Source: Oxalobacter vibrioformis (GTDB lineage: Bacteria > Pseudomonadota > Gammaproteobacteria > Burkholderiales > Burkholderiaceae_D). From it: a stretch of 64,000 nt of DNA. A model generated the notes under the pieces. It had not been told where the DNA came from. It made no database searches and was given only the letters and a program-made list of their open reading frames with translations. The position numbers and the translations under genes were made by a program. Below are positions 36,102-45,057 of the stretch, one piece after another. The stretch lies in NCBI RefSeq assembly GCF_027118995.1, contig NZ_CP098242.1, positions 1,240,001 to 1,304,000 of the forward strand. The letters are read 5' to 3'. Numbering within the stretch: the first letter of the stretch is position 1; every line of letters starts with the position of its first letter.

Positions 36102-36992
36102 TCAGGCACCCAGATTTTGGTTCACATCCTCCGCGACCCATACCAGACGGAGGTTTGTCAGCCAATTTCCCTTTGGTACCCCAGTGTCAAGCTGGTGGAC
36201 AATGGCATTAACGTACATGATCCCGTTTATCACCTGGATTTCCGGCACATCCACCTCAATCTTCGACCTCATCCGATACTTGATATCAAATTCACACTGC
36301 AGGGAACAGCCATTGACCGTGGGCATGGGATAGCCGACCAGGCCCGTATTACGAGACATTTTCATGGCTGGAATATCGTCACGCGGCCCCTCCATATTGA
36401 TGATGTGAAGCTTGCCGCTTTCAATGAAGAAATCGATCTTTGCGGCCCGGGCAACAAGACTGAGCATGCCCCACAAATCGCCATTAAGGGAGGTATCCCT
36501 GATTGCCTTGGTGACGTTGTGGTTTACAAGCCCCCATCCTCCCTTGAACGCCAGCGTTTCTATAATGTCACTGACTTTTGCGGAACCGGGAAAATTTATG
36601 CCTTCCGGAACCGTCATTTGCGCATAGTATGAAGAGGTGGCAAATATATGCAGTGGAATGTCAGGTGCAAGATTGAAATTTCCGAATGCATGGTAAATGT
36701 ACCCGAAGAAGACAACCGTTTCTTTGTCATTTTCATCATTAATCAAAAGCGTTACCCGGTTAGGCTGCCAGGCATTGCTTTTCGGTACCGCTTTCAAAGT
36801 AATCAGCCTGTTTATGATGTGCACTGACAAGCCGGTTACATAAATCTCGGCGCTCTTTTCGCCAAATGAAAAGTCTTCAATTTTTGCGCGTATGGAAAGA
36901 TCATCTATCTCTACCGTGTCGTCGTTCGCGTCATTAAAGGCGCCCTGAGAAAGCGTGAACCTGACCCTCAGACTTCTTTTTTTGAAGCTCAT
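36102..36992 (-). CDS. Phage baseplate hub protein
   Basis: A 296-aa protein resembling the gp41-type baseplate hub of Myoviridae-like phages (the E217 gp41 group). It starts MSFKKRSLRVRFTLSQG, contains IRAKIEDFSFGEKSAEIYVTGL and a VPEGINFPGSAKVSDIIE segment, and ends LRLVWVAEDVNQNLGA, typical of hubs that sit under the tail tube. It overlaps the tape-measure stop by 4 bp (ATGA), so the two are translationally coupled. Gene spacing suggests a surviving fragment of a tail operon; other baseplate genes are missing. Confidence 0.7.
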   Translation of the reverse strand: MSFKKRSLRVRFTLSQGAFNDANDDTVEIDDLSIRAKIEDFSFGEKSAEIYVTGLSVHIINRLITLKAVPKSNAWQPNRVTLLINDENDKETVVFFGYIYHAFGNFNLAPDIPLHIFATSSYYAQMTVPEGINFPGSAKVSDIIETLAFKGGWGLVNHNVTKAIRDTSLNGDLWGMLSLVARAAKIDFFIESGKLHIINMEGPRDDIPAMKMSRNTGLVGYPMPTVNGCSLQCEFDIKYRMRSKIEVDVPEIQVINGIMYVNAIVHQLDTGVPKGNWLTNLRLVWVAEDVNQNLGA

Positions 36993-38785
36993 GAGTCCCT
37001 CCCTGAATTGAATTTGTAGGCTGATCTGCCACCAGCCGCCAAGTCCATAACGACGTTTCCGACATCTTTCGCATCAGCATTCCCGGCATAGATATTTACG
37101 TTTTCTATTTTGCTGCCACTGGATCCGCTCTCTTTTGTGCGCATGTCGGCATATCTCATGGCCTCAATGAATTGAGCGCTTGTTATTGTCGCCTTATTAT
37201 TTGCTGTCCCATGCCAGTAAGACTTTCCGGTATCGGGATTGGTGAGGCCCGCCCATTCTGGTGACAGTAAGCGCTGCGCCCTGGTTATGTCGTTTGATTT
37301 CCCGCGGAGAAAATCACCTGCCCGCTTGTTCGCAAGGTGTTTAAAAAGCCTGTCCTGTGTTTCAGCATCGAATTTCCTGCTCAGGCTAATTCCTGCACTT
37401 TTTGCGGCGCCCTGGAGGGTTGTGGGGATCATCTGATACGCGCCGGCAGCATTGAATCTTCCGGAGCGTTGTGCCTCCAGAACCTCTGCTATCGTCATTT
37501 CTTCAAGGTTTTCACGGCCAGATTTATATCCGTATCGCTCTCCGCGATTTACAGCGTTGTAACCGTCGCTTCCGGCCTCGCCCTTGAACAGAAGATTTTT
37601 AAGTGCTTTTTCTCTTGCATTTAAAACGCCGGCACCTGATCCTGTGCGTCCTTTCAGGGGAATTCCAACAGGCTTCCTGCCCGTTACTTTTTCAGAAAGC
37701 TGGTCAAGAAGGCGAGTGAACTGATTATCCATCGCGACCTCATCCTCGGCCGGCGCGTATTCCTCTGCAACGCTTGCCCCGGTTTCCGCATCACCGGCAA
37801 GCATCCTCTTCTTAACGGCCTTCACCCGGGAAATATCATTGTCGCTTTCCTCCAGCATGCTTTTCGTTTTCATGAGAATCATACCCAATGCCACAAGCCC
37901 ACCGATGACCGGATTGATGCCCATCAACTTGTATGCTACCCAGCCTTTGACGCCGGCATCCAGCGCTTCATTGTTCTCTTTGAGATAACTGGTAACACCT
38001 TTAATGCCTTCACCCAGATCCTTTATCGTCGGAGCCAAATTATTCAGAACGGCAAGCCCCAGATCCTCCACTATCAGTTTCTGGTCCTGGTAGAGCTTGT
38101 TGAGCTCCTCAATCTGTTTTCTTCGTGGGGCATTAGCAGCTTCTTCCCGCCTTGCCTCTTCAATAAGGTTTCTTGCGTCTGGCCTTGAAAAGAAAGTAGC
38201 ATCGGTATCAGAAAATCCTCCTTGGTGCTTGAGTATCTGGAAAAGCTCGGCATCGCTTTTTGACCACCTTCTGGCGTTATCGGCCATATCTGCCATGATG
38301 TCTGCTGAATCACGGATTTTGCCATTCTGATCAAAAACATCAGCACCTAAACGCCTTGCCCCATCCAGCCCACTGTAGTCACCACTAAACATGGCGGCAC
38401 CAATAGCGTCAGTAAATTTCCGGGATGCTGCGCCGGCCTCCGTGGCAGAAAGGCCTGCTTTTTTATACGCTCTTTCAAGGGAGGCAACACTACTTGCTGC
38501 TTGGCCGGTCTGCCGGGAAATGTTCTGCATATTCATGTTTTGGTTCATGACGTGGAACAATCCCATTGTCGTGGCAACGAGTTGTATGGCAGAAGAAACT
38601 TTTTTTAAGTCACCGGCGAGGCCAGTAACCTGCTGGGATGTCTTTTTCGCGGAGTCGCCCATCCGGTTCAGGGCTTTTTCTCCGCGATTGACGTCCCGCT
38701 GGACATTATCGACACCCTGTTTGACGCCTTCGGCTTCTACCTTGAAGACGGTAACAAGAGTCTCTATGATTTCCTTGATCGCCAT
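36989..38785 (-). CDS. Phage tail tape-measure protein with C-terminal muramidase-like domain
   Basis: A 598-aa protein. The N-terminal third is coiled-coil-like tape-measure sequence (GVDNVQRDVNRGEKALNRMGD), followed by a hydrophobic segment (about 290-320, VGGLVALGMILM) and a C-terminal lysozyme-like region from about residue 400 (LLFKGEAGSDGYNAVNRG and FNAAGAYQMIPTTLQGAAKSAG), as in tape-measure proteins that open peptidoglycan. It is short for a contractile-tail tape measure. The next gene upstream is terS, only 75 bp away, showing loss of the head and most tail genes. Confidence 0.78.
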   Translation of the reverse strand: MAIKEIIETLVTVFKVEAEGVKQGVDNVQRDVNRGEKALNRMGDSAKKTSQQVTGLAGDLKKVSSAIQLVATTMGLFHVMNQNMNMQNISRQTGQAASSVASLERAYKKAGLSATEAGAASRKFTDAIGAAMFSGDYSGLDGARRLGADVFDQNGKIRDSADIMADMADNARRWSKSDAELFQILKHQGGFSDTDATFFSRPDARNLIEEARREEAANAPRRKQIEELNKLYQDQKLIVEDLGLAVLNNLAPTIKDLGEGIKGVTSYLKENNEALDAGVKGWVAYKLMGINPVIGGLVALGMILMKTKSMLEESDNDISRVKAVKKRMLAGDAETGASVAEEYAPAEDEVAMDNQFTRLLDQLSEKVTGRKPVGIPLKGRTGSGAGVLNAREKALKNLLFKGEAGSDGYNAVNRGERYGYKSGRENLEEMTIAEVLEAQRSGRFNAAGAYQMIPTTLQGAAKSAGISLSRKFDAETQDRLFKHLANKRAGDFLRGKSNDITRAQRLLSPEWAGLTNPDTGKSYWHGTANNKATITSAQFIEAMRYADMRTKESGSSGSKIENVNIYAGNADAKDVGNVVMDLAAGGRSAYKFNSGRDS

Positions 38786-38860
38786 TCTCTTATTTCCTTT
38801 GCTGTCATTAATTTTTTCTCAAAAGGCCCATGTGCATACTTGGAATGGGGCCCGCCTGAT

Positions 38861-39409
38861 TTATTCCTCATGGATGTCTGTTGGCAGTCCCCGCCGTATC
38901 AGTTCTTCTTTCAATGCTTCCCCGGCAATGTCTGCATAAAAGGCGTCCATACCGGATGGAACTGGCGTCAAGGATCCATCACTTGACGTGAGATCGACTT
39001 TATCGATGAACATCCTCATGTGACGCCCCAGCAGCTCCAGTGCCCGGTTTGCCGCAGCCGGCTCAAACATGGCACCCTCGACCTCTACGGATGTAGCCGT
39101 ACCTTCTCTTGCATTCTTGACGATGGTCATTACCTTGATCGGTTTTTTGCCCATGCAAATGTCTACCAGGTCACGAAGCTTCTCAATGACCTCATCCTGG
39201 CTCAATTCTGTTCTTTTCATACGTTCAATCGTCCTTCTCTGAATTTCATTGGCGATTTCAGGTTTTTTCAGGTTCTCTTCACCTATCTGGCCAGCGGTCT
39301 TTTCGCTATATCCGGCCCTGATCGCCGCCTGAGTGGCATTCAGGTCTATCAGGTATTCCTCGACAAACCTTTTCTGTTTGGGCGTCATCTTCTTCATAGG
39401 CTTTCTCAC
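38861..39409 (-). CDS. Phage terminase small subunit
   Basis: A 182-aa TerS. The N terminus KMTPKQKRFVEEYLIDLNATQAAIRAGYS is the classic DNA-binding helix-turn-helix of the Terminase_2 family; the C-terminal part is the oligomerisation region. It is coupled to dnaB by an ATGA overlap at 39406-39409. No large terminase follows, as in phage satellites that redirect a helper's packaging machinery. Confidence 0.88.
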   Translation of the reverse strand: MRKPMKKMTPKQKRFVEEYLIDLNATQAAIRAGYSEKTAGQIGEENLKKPEIANEIQRRTIERMKRTELSQDEVIEKLRDLVDICMGKKPIKVMTIVKNAREGTATSVEVEGAMFEPAAANRALELLGRHMRMFIDKVDLTSSDGSLTPVPSGMDAFYADIAGEALKEELIRRGLPTDIHEE

Positions 39410-40743
39410 AAATGCTCAGCCAGCCCACGCTTTGGCTGCGTCCTTGCAGGCTGAGGCCTGTACCCCTGCGCCGTCTCAAAGCGGGTATAGCGACCCTCGT
39501 AGTGAAGGGCGACATCCCCCGTCTGTCCCTGCCGGTTCTTCGCAAAGATGAAGTCCGCCCAGCCAATCAGGTGTGTTTCCGGATTCCCGACCTCTTCCCT
39601 GTGAATGAAGACAATCACATCTGCATCCTGCTCAATGGCACCGGAATCTCTCAGATCGGCCATGGTCGGCCTTCGGCCGGGCCGTCGTTCCACTTCCCGG
39701 TTCAGCTGCGATAATGCGATGACCGCAATGTTGAGTTCTTTCGCCAGTCCCTTGAGTTCCCGGGATATGGCTTCTATCTGCTCGTTACGGGTCCGCTTTG
39801 CTGCATCACCGGCCATCAGTTGCAGGTAGTCCAAGACGATGAAATCCAGCCCATAGCTACGTTTGATCTTTCTGGCCTTGTTCTTGACGCTGATAATAGT
39901 CAGGCTGCCCTGATCATCGATATGCAGTTTCAGGGCTTCTATGCGGCTACAGGCGGCTGTGTATCGTGTCCAGGCATCATTGCTCATGTCACCCCTGATG
40001 ATGGCGCCAAGATCAATGCTGCCGAGCGCTGCGCCCAGGCGGTCGAGCAGTTGTCCAGATGTCATTTCCTGTGAGAGGAACAAGCCGGTGTATTCAACTG
40101 CCATGGCCGTTGCGACATTCAATGCCCAGGCAGTCTTACCCATGGATGGCCGGGCACCGACGATGAGCAAGTCTCCGCGGTTAACGCCGCCATTCAGCAT
40201 GCGGTCGATATATTCAAAGCCGGTGGGAATGGCGGAGCTTTTTTTCTCGAAGCGATCTTCAAAGGTATTGACGTGGTTCTGAAGGGCTTGCCTGGCAAGC
40301 AAGGGTTCCTGCTCCAATTGCGTCTCTGCCAGCCGGGATATGGCCGCCATGGCATTTTCCAGCAGTTGGGGTGCCGGTACCTTCGGGTTATCGGAAACCA
40401 TGGCGGCCAGCTCAACTGTTGTATCAACGAGTGACTGTCGAAGGGCACTGTCGATCACGATGTCAGCGTAGTACCGGATGTTGACCGCTGAGGGGGTGTT
40501 CTGTGACAACTGGTTGAGATATGGAAGGCCACCGAAATCAAGCCCGGAATCATTCAGGACATGGTAGACGGTGATGATATCGGCCGCTTTTCCAGCGTGG
40601 ATCTGCCGGCATATCTCGGTGAAGATGCTTCTGTGACCGCCATCGCTGAAGTGGCTAACCTTAAGTTCAGGGATCCGTAGCAGTGCTGCGTTGCTCAAGA
40701 GCAGGCTGCCCAGGATGGCCTGTTCGGCTTCTATGGCTCTCAT
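39406..40743 (-). CDS. Phage-type replicative DNA helicase (DnaB family)
   Basis: A 445-aa hexameric helicase: N-terminal domain IEAEQAILGSLLLSN, then the RecA-like core with Walker A GARPSMGKTAWALN, Walker B FIVLDYLQLM and the H4/R-finger segment SQLNREVERRPGRRPTMADLRDSGAIEQDADVI given here only as start and end positions 300-330. It overlaps both neighbours by ATGA junctions. It differs from a chromosomal DnaB by its shorter linker and phage context. Confidence 0.93.
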   Translation of the reverse strand: MRAIEAEQAILGSLLLSNAALLRIPELKVSHFSDGGHRSIFTEICRQIHAGKAADIITVYHVLNDSGLDFGGLPYLNQLSQNTPSAVNIRYYADIVIDSALRQSLVDTTVELAAMVSDNPKVPAPQLLENAMAAISRLAETQLEQEPLLARQALQNHVNTFEDRFEKKSSAIPTGFEYIDRMLNGGVNRGDLLIVGARPSMGKTAWALNVATAMAVEYTGLFLSQEMTSGQLLDRLGAALGSIDLGAIIRGDMSNDAWTRYTAACSRIEALKLHIDDQGSLTIISVKNKARKIKRSYGLDFIVLDYLQLMAGDAAKRTRNEQIEAISRELKGLAKELNIAVIALSQLNREVERRPGRRPTMADLRDSGAIEQDADVIVFIHREEVGNPETHLIGWADFIFAKNRQGQTGDVALHYEGRYTRFETAQGYRPQPARTQPKRGLAEHL

Positions 40744-41516
40744 GCTGCCTCCCGGTTTTCATACTTGCGTTCACGGATTTTGGTGAAGTTCCCAGCCTTG
40801 ATCATCCATTCGAGGTCAGCAAAGAAAGGCTTGTTACCGGCTTTTCCGACAAGAAAATCACAGGTGGCCACATACTCGAAAAATCGTTTCCAGTAGTCCA
40901 GGTTCTGGCGTTCTGGTGCCTCGTTCCACCTTGCTCGTAACTGCGTAGCTCTGGCAGGTGTCCAATCCCGTACTCGCGGACACATGGGTAATGCTTCGTG
41001 GTAGAGGTCAATGATTTGCTGGTGTGGGCAATCGGGCTTTTTGGCGCGGGCGGGTTTTTCGTCTTCAGCATCGCTGGGGACAATTAACCCGTTAGGGTTA
41101 ATAGATATATCCTCTCCCTTCCTCTCTATATCTACATCTATATCCGGGGGTGAGGCCTCGTCGAGCGCTCGTCGAATAATCGTCGAATGCTCATCGAATT
41201 TGGGGTATTTGAAGGTGGGCCGATCAATCTTCTGATGTCGCCATCCAGTGACATGCCAATATTCCTTGCCTTCTGATTCATAAAGGATTACCAGCCCGTT
41301 TGTGATGAGTTCATCAACAGATTTCTGTACTTCATCGATGGTGATGTCATCACCTGGGAAGACCTCCATTTTGAGGGTGCGGGCACTGGCCGGGTGGTTA
41401 CCTCCATCGTCGCAGAAGTTCCACATGCCGATGAAAAGTAGCCGAGTGATCGTCGAGCAATCGACGATTTGTTCGGATGTCCAGAATTCAGGCTTGATTG
41501 AACGGATCCTTGCCAT
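40740..41516 (-). CDS. Phage replication initiator, O-like
   Basis: A 258-aa protein starting MARIRSIKPEFWTSEQI at 41516, preceded by GAGG; the longer frame reads antisense of the Toprim end and is rejected. The N terminus is a winged-helix domain common in phage replisome organisers (SIKPEFWTSEQIVDCSTITRLLFIGMWNF region). The middle is acidic and low-complexity (about 125-165). The C-terminal part may bind the helicase. It is coupled by ATGA to dnaB. Confidence 0.8.
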   Translation of the reverse strand: MARIRSIKPEFWTSEQIVDCSTITRLLFIGMWNFCDDGGNHPASARTLKMEVFPGDDITIDEVQKSVDELITNGLVILYESEGKEYWHVTGWRHQKIDRPTFKYPKFDEHSTIIRRALDEASPPDIDVDIERKGEDISINPNGLIVPSDAEDEKPARAKKPDCPHQQIIDLYHEALPMCPRVRDWTPARATQLRARWNEAPERQNLDYWKRFFEYVATCDFLVGKAGNKPFFADLEWMIKAGNFTKIRERKYENREAA

Positions 41517-41518
41517 GG

Positions 41519-42151
41519 TTATACCCTCAACATCTGGATCAGGGACTGACAGAGCAAATGGGCCTGGCAGCGTTTGGCCTCGGGTGAGGCAAGCTTTTTG
41601 ATCTGTCTGGCCATAGTCATCTGTCCTGCATGGATGACGCTGCACAGAGGTGCTTTTGTCTTCTTTGCTTTGCCGGTACTTTCCTGGGGGAGGCAATCCT
41701 CATCAGGACAAATCACCAGCGTTTTGAAAGGGTATAGCTCCTTGATCGTTCTGATGACATGCCTGAGGTTATCGGCATAGAACGCTACGGCAACCGGATA
41801 GCTCGTCATTTCATAAATTGATGCGCCAGCGGCGAAGCTTTCGGCTATGCAGATGATGTCTGATTGCCCAGGCTTGCCGGTCATGTAATATCCGCCCCTT
41901 GTGCGACCATTCGGCATGAATCGGCTGGTTCCATTCGTGTGGATGTACTGCAGGGATATGATCTTTCTGCGGTCAGTCACAGGGACGATGAGCAAGCCAT
42001 TGTGTTCCTTCGTGCCATGCGGCTGGATTCCTTTTTTACGGAGATAGGCATGCTCTGCTTTTGCGGGCCCGGCGCTATCCCAGATGGCTTTTGCAATGGA
42101 GATCGCCCGGGACTGTCGGAGAATCTTATCTGCTTGTGTCTGTAAGGACAT
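41519..42151 (-). CDS. Toprim-domain primase-like protein
   Basis: A 210-aa protein with a Toprim fold: glutamate motif IICIAESFAAGASIYE and DxD motif LVICPDEDCLP. The upstream part (IAKAIWDSAGPAKAEHAYLRKKGI) resembles the N-terminal region of phage/plasmid primases of the P4 alpha type, but the helicase half is replaced here by a separate DnaB gene. It is 2 bp from the replication initiator gene and 9 bp from the AlpA-like gene. Confidence 0.82.
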   Translation of the reverse strand: MSLQTQADKILRQSRAISIAKAIWDSAGPAKAEHAYLRKKGIQPHGTKEHNGLLIVPVTDRRKIISLQYIHTNGTSRFMPNGRTRGGYYMTGKPGQSDIICIAESFAAGASIYEMTSYPVAVAFYADNLRHVIRTIKELYPFKTLVICPDEDCLPQESTGKAKKTKAPLCSVIHAGQMTMARQIKKLASPEAKRCQAHLLCQSLIQMLRV

Positions 42152-42160
42152 GGCAGTACC

Positions 42161-42376
42161 TCATGCCGCTTCTTGGCGGCTGGCTGCTATGCGGGAATCA
42201 ATCCAATCGTCGATATCAGATTCCAAAAATCCGATTGACCTAGCTCCAAGTTTTATTTTCTTTGGGAAGAGGCCTTGAGCCTCAAGGGTATAGATATGCG
42301 CTCTTGAGTACCCCGTCCGTTCTACAACGGTTGGCAGTTTCAAAATGCGTTTTGGTTTCTGTGCAGTAGCAGTCAT
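42161..42376 (-). CDS. AlpA-family regulator / excisionase-like protein
   Basis: A 71-aa MerR-like helix-turn-helix protein: LKLPTVVERTGYSRAHIYTLEAQGLFPKKIKLG followed by GFLESDIDDWIDSRI, the AlpA signature (described here by its parts at about residues 13-60). The start at 42376 has AGGAG 7 nt upstream. In phage satellites AlpA activates excision or replication genes; here it heads the leftward replication operon. Confidence 0.9.
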   Translation of the reverse strand: MTATAQKPKRILKLPTVVERTGYSRAHIYTLEAQGLFPKKIKLGARSIGFLESDIDDWIDSRIAASRQEAA

Positions 42377-42501
42377 TGCAATCTCCTGTAAAGATGTGCC
42401 AGAAGGCACTGGATTAACAATGACTATAAGAACATAGGGGGTATCCACCCCCTCAAGTATCTACCCTATACCAAAATGGTAGATACCTTGGTGGCATAGG
42501 G

Positions 42502-43374
42502 TTAACGAATTTCGTTTTTATCTCTCAATCGCTGCCAAGCTTTGTAAACTGCCGTTTTTGATGTGAATATCTTTTTCTCTTTCATGGCGAGTTCCAAAAT
42601 CTCAGCCCTCACCCCCGGCTTGCCGGGCGGTTTTTGGGGCAAATTCTGAGGGTCATACTTTAGCTGCCTCAATAAAGACAAGATCCGCTCTTCTTGCATT
42701 GGCATCCTTTGAGTAGGCACTGCATACTCATTAATACTTTCTTCGAGTTTTTCTCCCGTTGTTTTTTCATTGCCTGGTTTGTAATTGCGCAATTTTTCAA
42801 ATTCAGGTCCCATCAAAAAAAGATCATCAAGAGTAAGCATTACACGCGCAACAGCTTCTGCATCACCACCATAGGCATGAAAAATGCTGTCAAGATCATT
42901 ATCCCCATCGACATCAAAATCATAGAAATGCCCTCTCTGTATCGCCCAAAAACCTAAGATGATTGCTGGTGCACGTGCAGAGACCTTTTTATCAATGTCA
43001 TATTCACCTTTGGATTTATTAAAAACCTTTTTACGAATAGTGTCTTCCCAATATGGATGCAGCATGATGAAAGCATCACCATTGTAATTATTCCCCCAAT
43101 TAAACATTGATGTTGTCATACTAACCGTTGCTGTATGCTTTGAAATATCTGGCATGGTGTTGTGTTGTATGTTGTAATCCTCGCAATAACGCTCATATTC
43201 TGTTTTATGTCTGTCAATAAGGGACATGCGCGTTTTTTTTGACAACTTCATGCAAATTTTCACGATGCCCTGATTTCCCCAATCCAAGAGGGCTTCAATA
43301 CTGCAACCCAATTCATGGGCGGCATCTTTCAGTGAATATGCCTTTCTTGGTGGGAGTTTTTTTCCTTCTGACAT
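42502..43374 (-). CDS. Unknown protein with N-terminal MerR-like and C-terminal HTH-like segments
   Basis: A 290-aa protein I do not recognise. Residues 10-40 (KAYSLKDAAHELGCSIEALLDWGNQG) look like a MerR/AlpA-type winged helix. A central region has aromatic residues and an acidic stretch (YDFDVDGDNDLDSIF, about 153-167). The C terminus from about 245 (RAEILELAMKEKKIFTSKTAVYKAWQRLRDKNEIR) resembles an HTH. GAGGG is upstream of the ATG. Perhaps the element's master regulator. Base composition appears more AT-rich than the neighbouring replication genes. Confidence 0.55.
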   Translation of the reverse strand: MSEGKKLPPRKAYSLKDAAHELGCSIEALLDWGNQGIVKICMKLSKKTRMSLIDRHKTEYERYCEDYNIQHNTMPDISKHTATVSMTTSMFNWGNNYNGDAFIMLHPYWEDTIRKKVFNKSKGEYDIDKKVSARAPAIILGFWAIQRGHFYDFDVDGDNDLDSIFHAYGGDAEAVARVMLTLDDLFLMGPEFEKLRNYKPGNEKTTGEKLEESINEYAVPTQRMPMQEERILSLLRQLKYDPQNLPQKPPGKPGVRAEILELAMKEKKIFTSKTAVYKAWQRLRDKNEIR

Positions 43375-43709
43375 AAACGTTCCCTCACATTCCCCTTGTG
43401 TAGAAAACTGCGCCGGCCGGATAGGGTGTCCGGTTTTCGCCTCGCGACAAGCTAGGCGCAGCTTGTTCTTATATATCTTTGGATGTTACTGAATTATACT
43501 GAATGAATAGACAGCGCTTGGGCCACCATCATCATGATAGTTAGCTTATTTCATTTTTTGCACATCTCTTTCAACTCTTTTTCTGCGTTCACGCTCACTG
43601 CCCTTCGAGCAATAAAGCATGAAGATTGACTGATGATGAAGGGGAATGGATGCACTTCTTTTGGATCCGTTTGCACGCTGGCTTATCTAAAGAGGAAAAA
43701 GAAATGACG
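43375..43709. other. Intergenic region within the island
   Basis: About 335 bp with no supported gene. It holds the promoter region of the 290-aa gene and a GC-rich dyad (GCCTCGCGACAAGCTAGGCG) at about 43440. A 42-codon rightward frame starting at 43652 runs antisense into the next gene and is not convincing. Confidence 0.4.
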
Positions 43710-44210
43710 CTAGTCATGGCACACATCTTTCCCCACTTCTTCAGCCAGCGCAAGCCAATCCACTTGCGGGGGTAAGATAAATTTTCCCTTCAGCTTTGCA
43801 AATAGCTTGCGTCGGATATGCGGTGTCCAGGGCGTACTGCCCCCCAATACCTCGCATTCAAACTGCTTTCTTAAATCACTTAAAAGCCAGAGGTACTGGC
43901 TGATAGATTCCTTTTTTGCATCAAGCAATGCCATGACAGCGTCAAAACAATCTGCCGGTATGCTCTCGATACTTTCAGCCTGAAATGCAACTCGCAAATG
44001 ATTGTATATCCATTGTTCCGGCTGAGGGCACACCCAACTCGGAACAAGGCTATCTATCTTTTTGCTGATTTCCCATCTTTGTTCTCGTGTAAGCGGCTTG
44101 CGAAAGACTGGCCTGTAAATGACTGCGCCAGCCAGCCCGATTTGTGACAGGGATGGCTCCCTTTGTGTTTGGTGAGATTCGCGCAAATGCGCAACGATAG
44201 AGTCAGACAT
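43710..44210 (-). CDS. Unknown phage-island protein
   Basis: A 166-aa product from the ATG at 44210, which has AGGAGG 4 nt upstream; a 12-codon longer frame is rejected. The sequence is basic and helical, with KPLTREQRWEISKKIDSLVPSWVCPQPEQW near residue 40-65 and a Trp-rich C terminus (VDWLALAEEVGKDVCHD). I do not recognise a named domain. Its divergent position opposite the cargo operon, across a dyad at 44239-44254, suggests a regulatory or control gene. Confidence 0.5.
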   Translation of the reverse strand: MSDSIVAHLRESHQTQREPSLSQIGLAGAVIYRPVFRKPLTREQRWEISKKIDSLVPSWVCPQPEQWIYNHLRVAFQAESIESIPADCFDAVMALLDAKKESISQYLWLLSDLRKQFECEVLGGSTPWTPHIRRKLFAKLKGKFILPPQVDWLALAEEVGKDVCHD

Positions 44211-44673
44211 GATTCCTCCTGTAATTAAGCGTTTATCACTCACCAAGTGGTGAGCAAACCGTGCGAGTTAGCCTTACCGGATCGTAGGAAACCGGCGCAC
44301 CGAAGTGCCCCGCACGGCCGCCCATAGGAAACCATGCAACGGACGTAAAAAAACCGCACTGATGGCGGTATGTCCGCCTACGAATTTTCAGGAGGCTAAT
44401 CCCGGCTGCTTCTTTTTCAGCAGCAATGACAGTGTATCACGGGAGGGAGGTATGAAAAAGCCCCTTGGAGGGGAGGGCTTATATAGTTGCGAACAATATT
44501 TTCTGGCAATAAAGCCTAATCTTGTTTTCCTCACTATTGCAGCATCCCTGTCGATGCGTCGCAAGGTACGAGATGTGATCAGAATTACTTGATTTTTTAT
44601 CTTTGCATGATAATAATCATTTTTAACTTGTTTTTTGAAGATTTCATAAACAAAAAAACCAAAAGGGGTTGAT
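44211..44673. promoter_or_regulatory. Divergent control region with operator-like dyad and cargo promoter
   Basis: Contains the perfect dyad CTCACCAAGTGGTGAG at 44239-44254, beside the start of the leftward unknown gene. Further right, CCCCTTGGAGGGGAGGGC is a GC-rich hairpin at about 44461. A possible promoter TTGATT-N16-TAATAA lies at about 44590-44617, ahead of AAAAGGGG, the ribosome site of the first cargo gene. A 95-codon rightward frame here has no support. Confidence 0.45.
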
Positions 44674-45057
44674 ATGGGAAGCACAGGTTCTGGCCGATTT
44701 ACCGATTATTCTGGCACAGGTAATGACGGCACCACAGGGCAGGGAAGCGGAGGTGGCGCGAGCGGCATCGATAAATGTCAACAAGCATTTTCAGTTATTT
44801 TGGAAGAAATCGCTCAGTGTGACTACTATGTCCAATCAAAGACCGTTCCGGCAACGGGTTTTGCATTGAGTATTATCCTCGACGGTCGTGTGTTTGCTGT
44901 TGACTCAAATGGCACTAAGGTTGGCGCACTCCCCACTCAATTCAACTACCTCGCCGCATGTCTGAAGAGTGGTGTGACGTATTTAGGTGCAGTTAAGGCA
45001 TCATCTACTGCACCAATACCTACGGTTGAAGCTGACTTTGTACCGCAACAAACATGA
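44674..45057 (+). CDS. Small Gly-rich protein starting Met-Gly, first gene of the cargo operon
   Basis: A 127-aa protein. Residues 1-32 are a Gly/Ser/Thr-rich, probably disordered tail (MGSTGSGRFTDYSG, then GTGNDGTTGQGSGGG). Residues 33-127 form a compact-looking domain with IDKCQQAFSVILEEIAQCDYY and a Val/Ala-rich end. Removal of Met would leave an N-terminal Gly, which resembles the partner proteins that QueC-like enzymes of type IV CBASS and Qat are reported to modify (recalled, not checked). The stop overlaps the next start (ATGA). AAGGGG precedes the ATG. Function is unknown; a modified signalling or effector subunit is the working guess. Confidence 0.75.
   Translation: MGSTGSGRFTDYSGTGNDGTTGQGSGGGASGIDKCQQAFSVILEEIAQCDYYVQSKTVPATGFALSIILDGRVFAVDSNGTKVGALPTQFNYLAACLKSGVTYLGAVKASSTAPIPTVEADFVPQQT

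Noticed and set aside
43652-43778. 42-codon rightward open frame with a possible ribosome site
   Set aside because: It runs antisense into the 3' end of a better supported gene and resembles nothing known.
44305-44592. 95-codon rightward open frame ahead of the cargo operon
   Set aside because: No ribosome site, odd composition and overlap with hairpins; more likely leader or control DNA.
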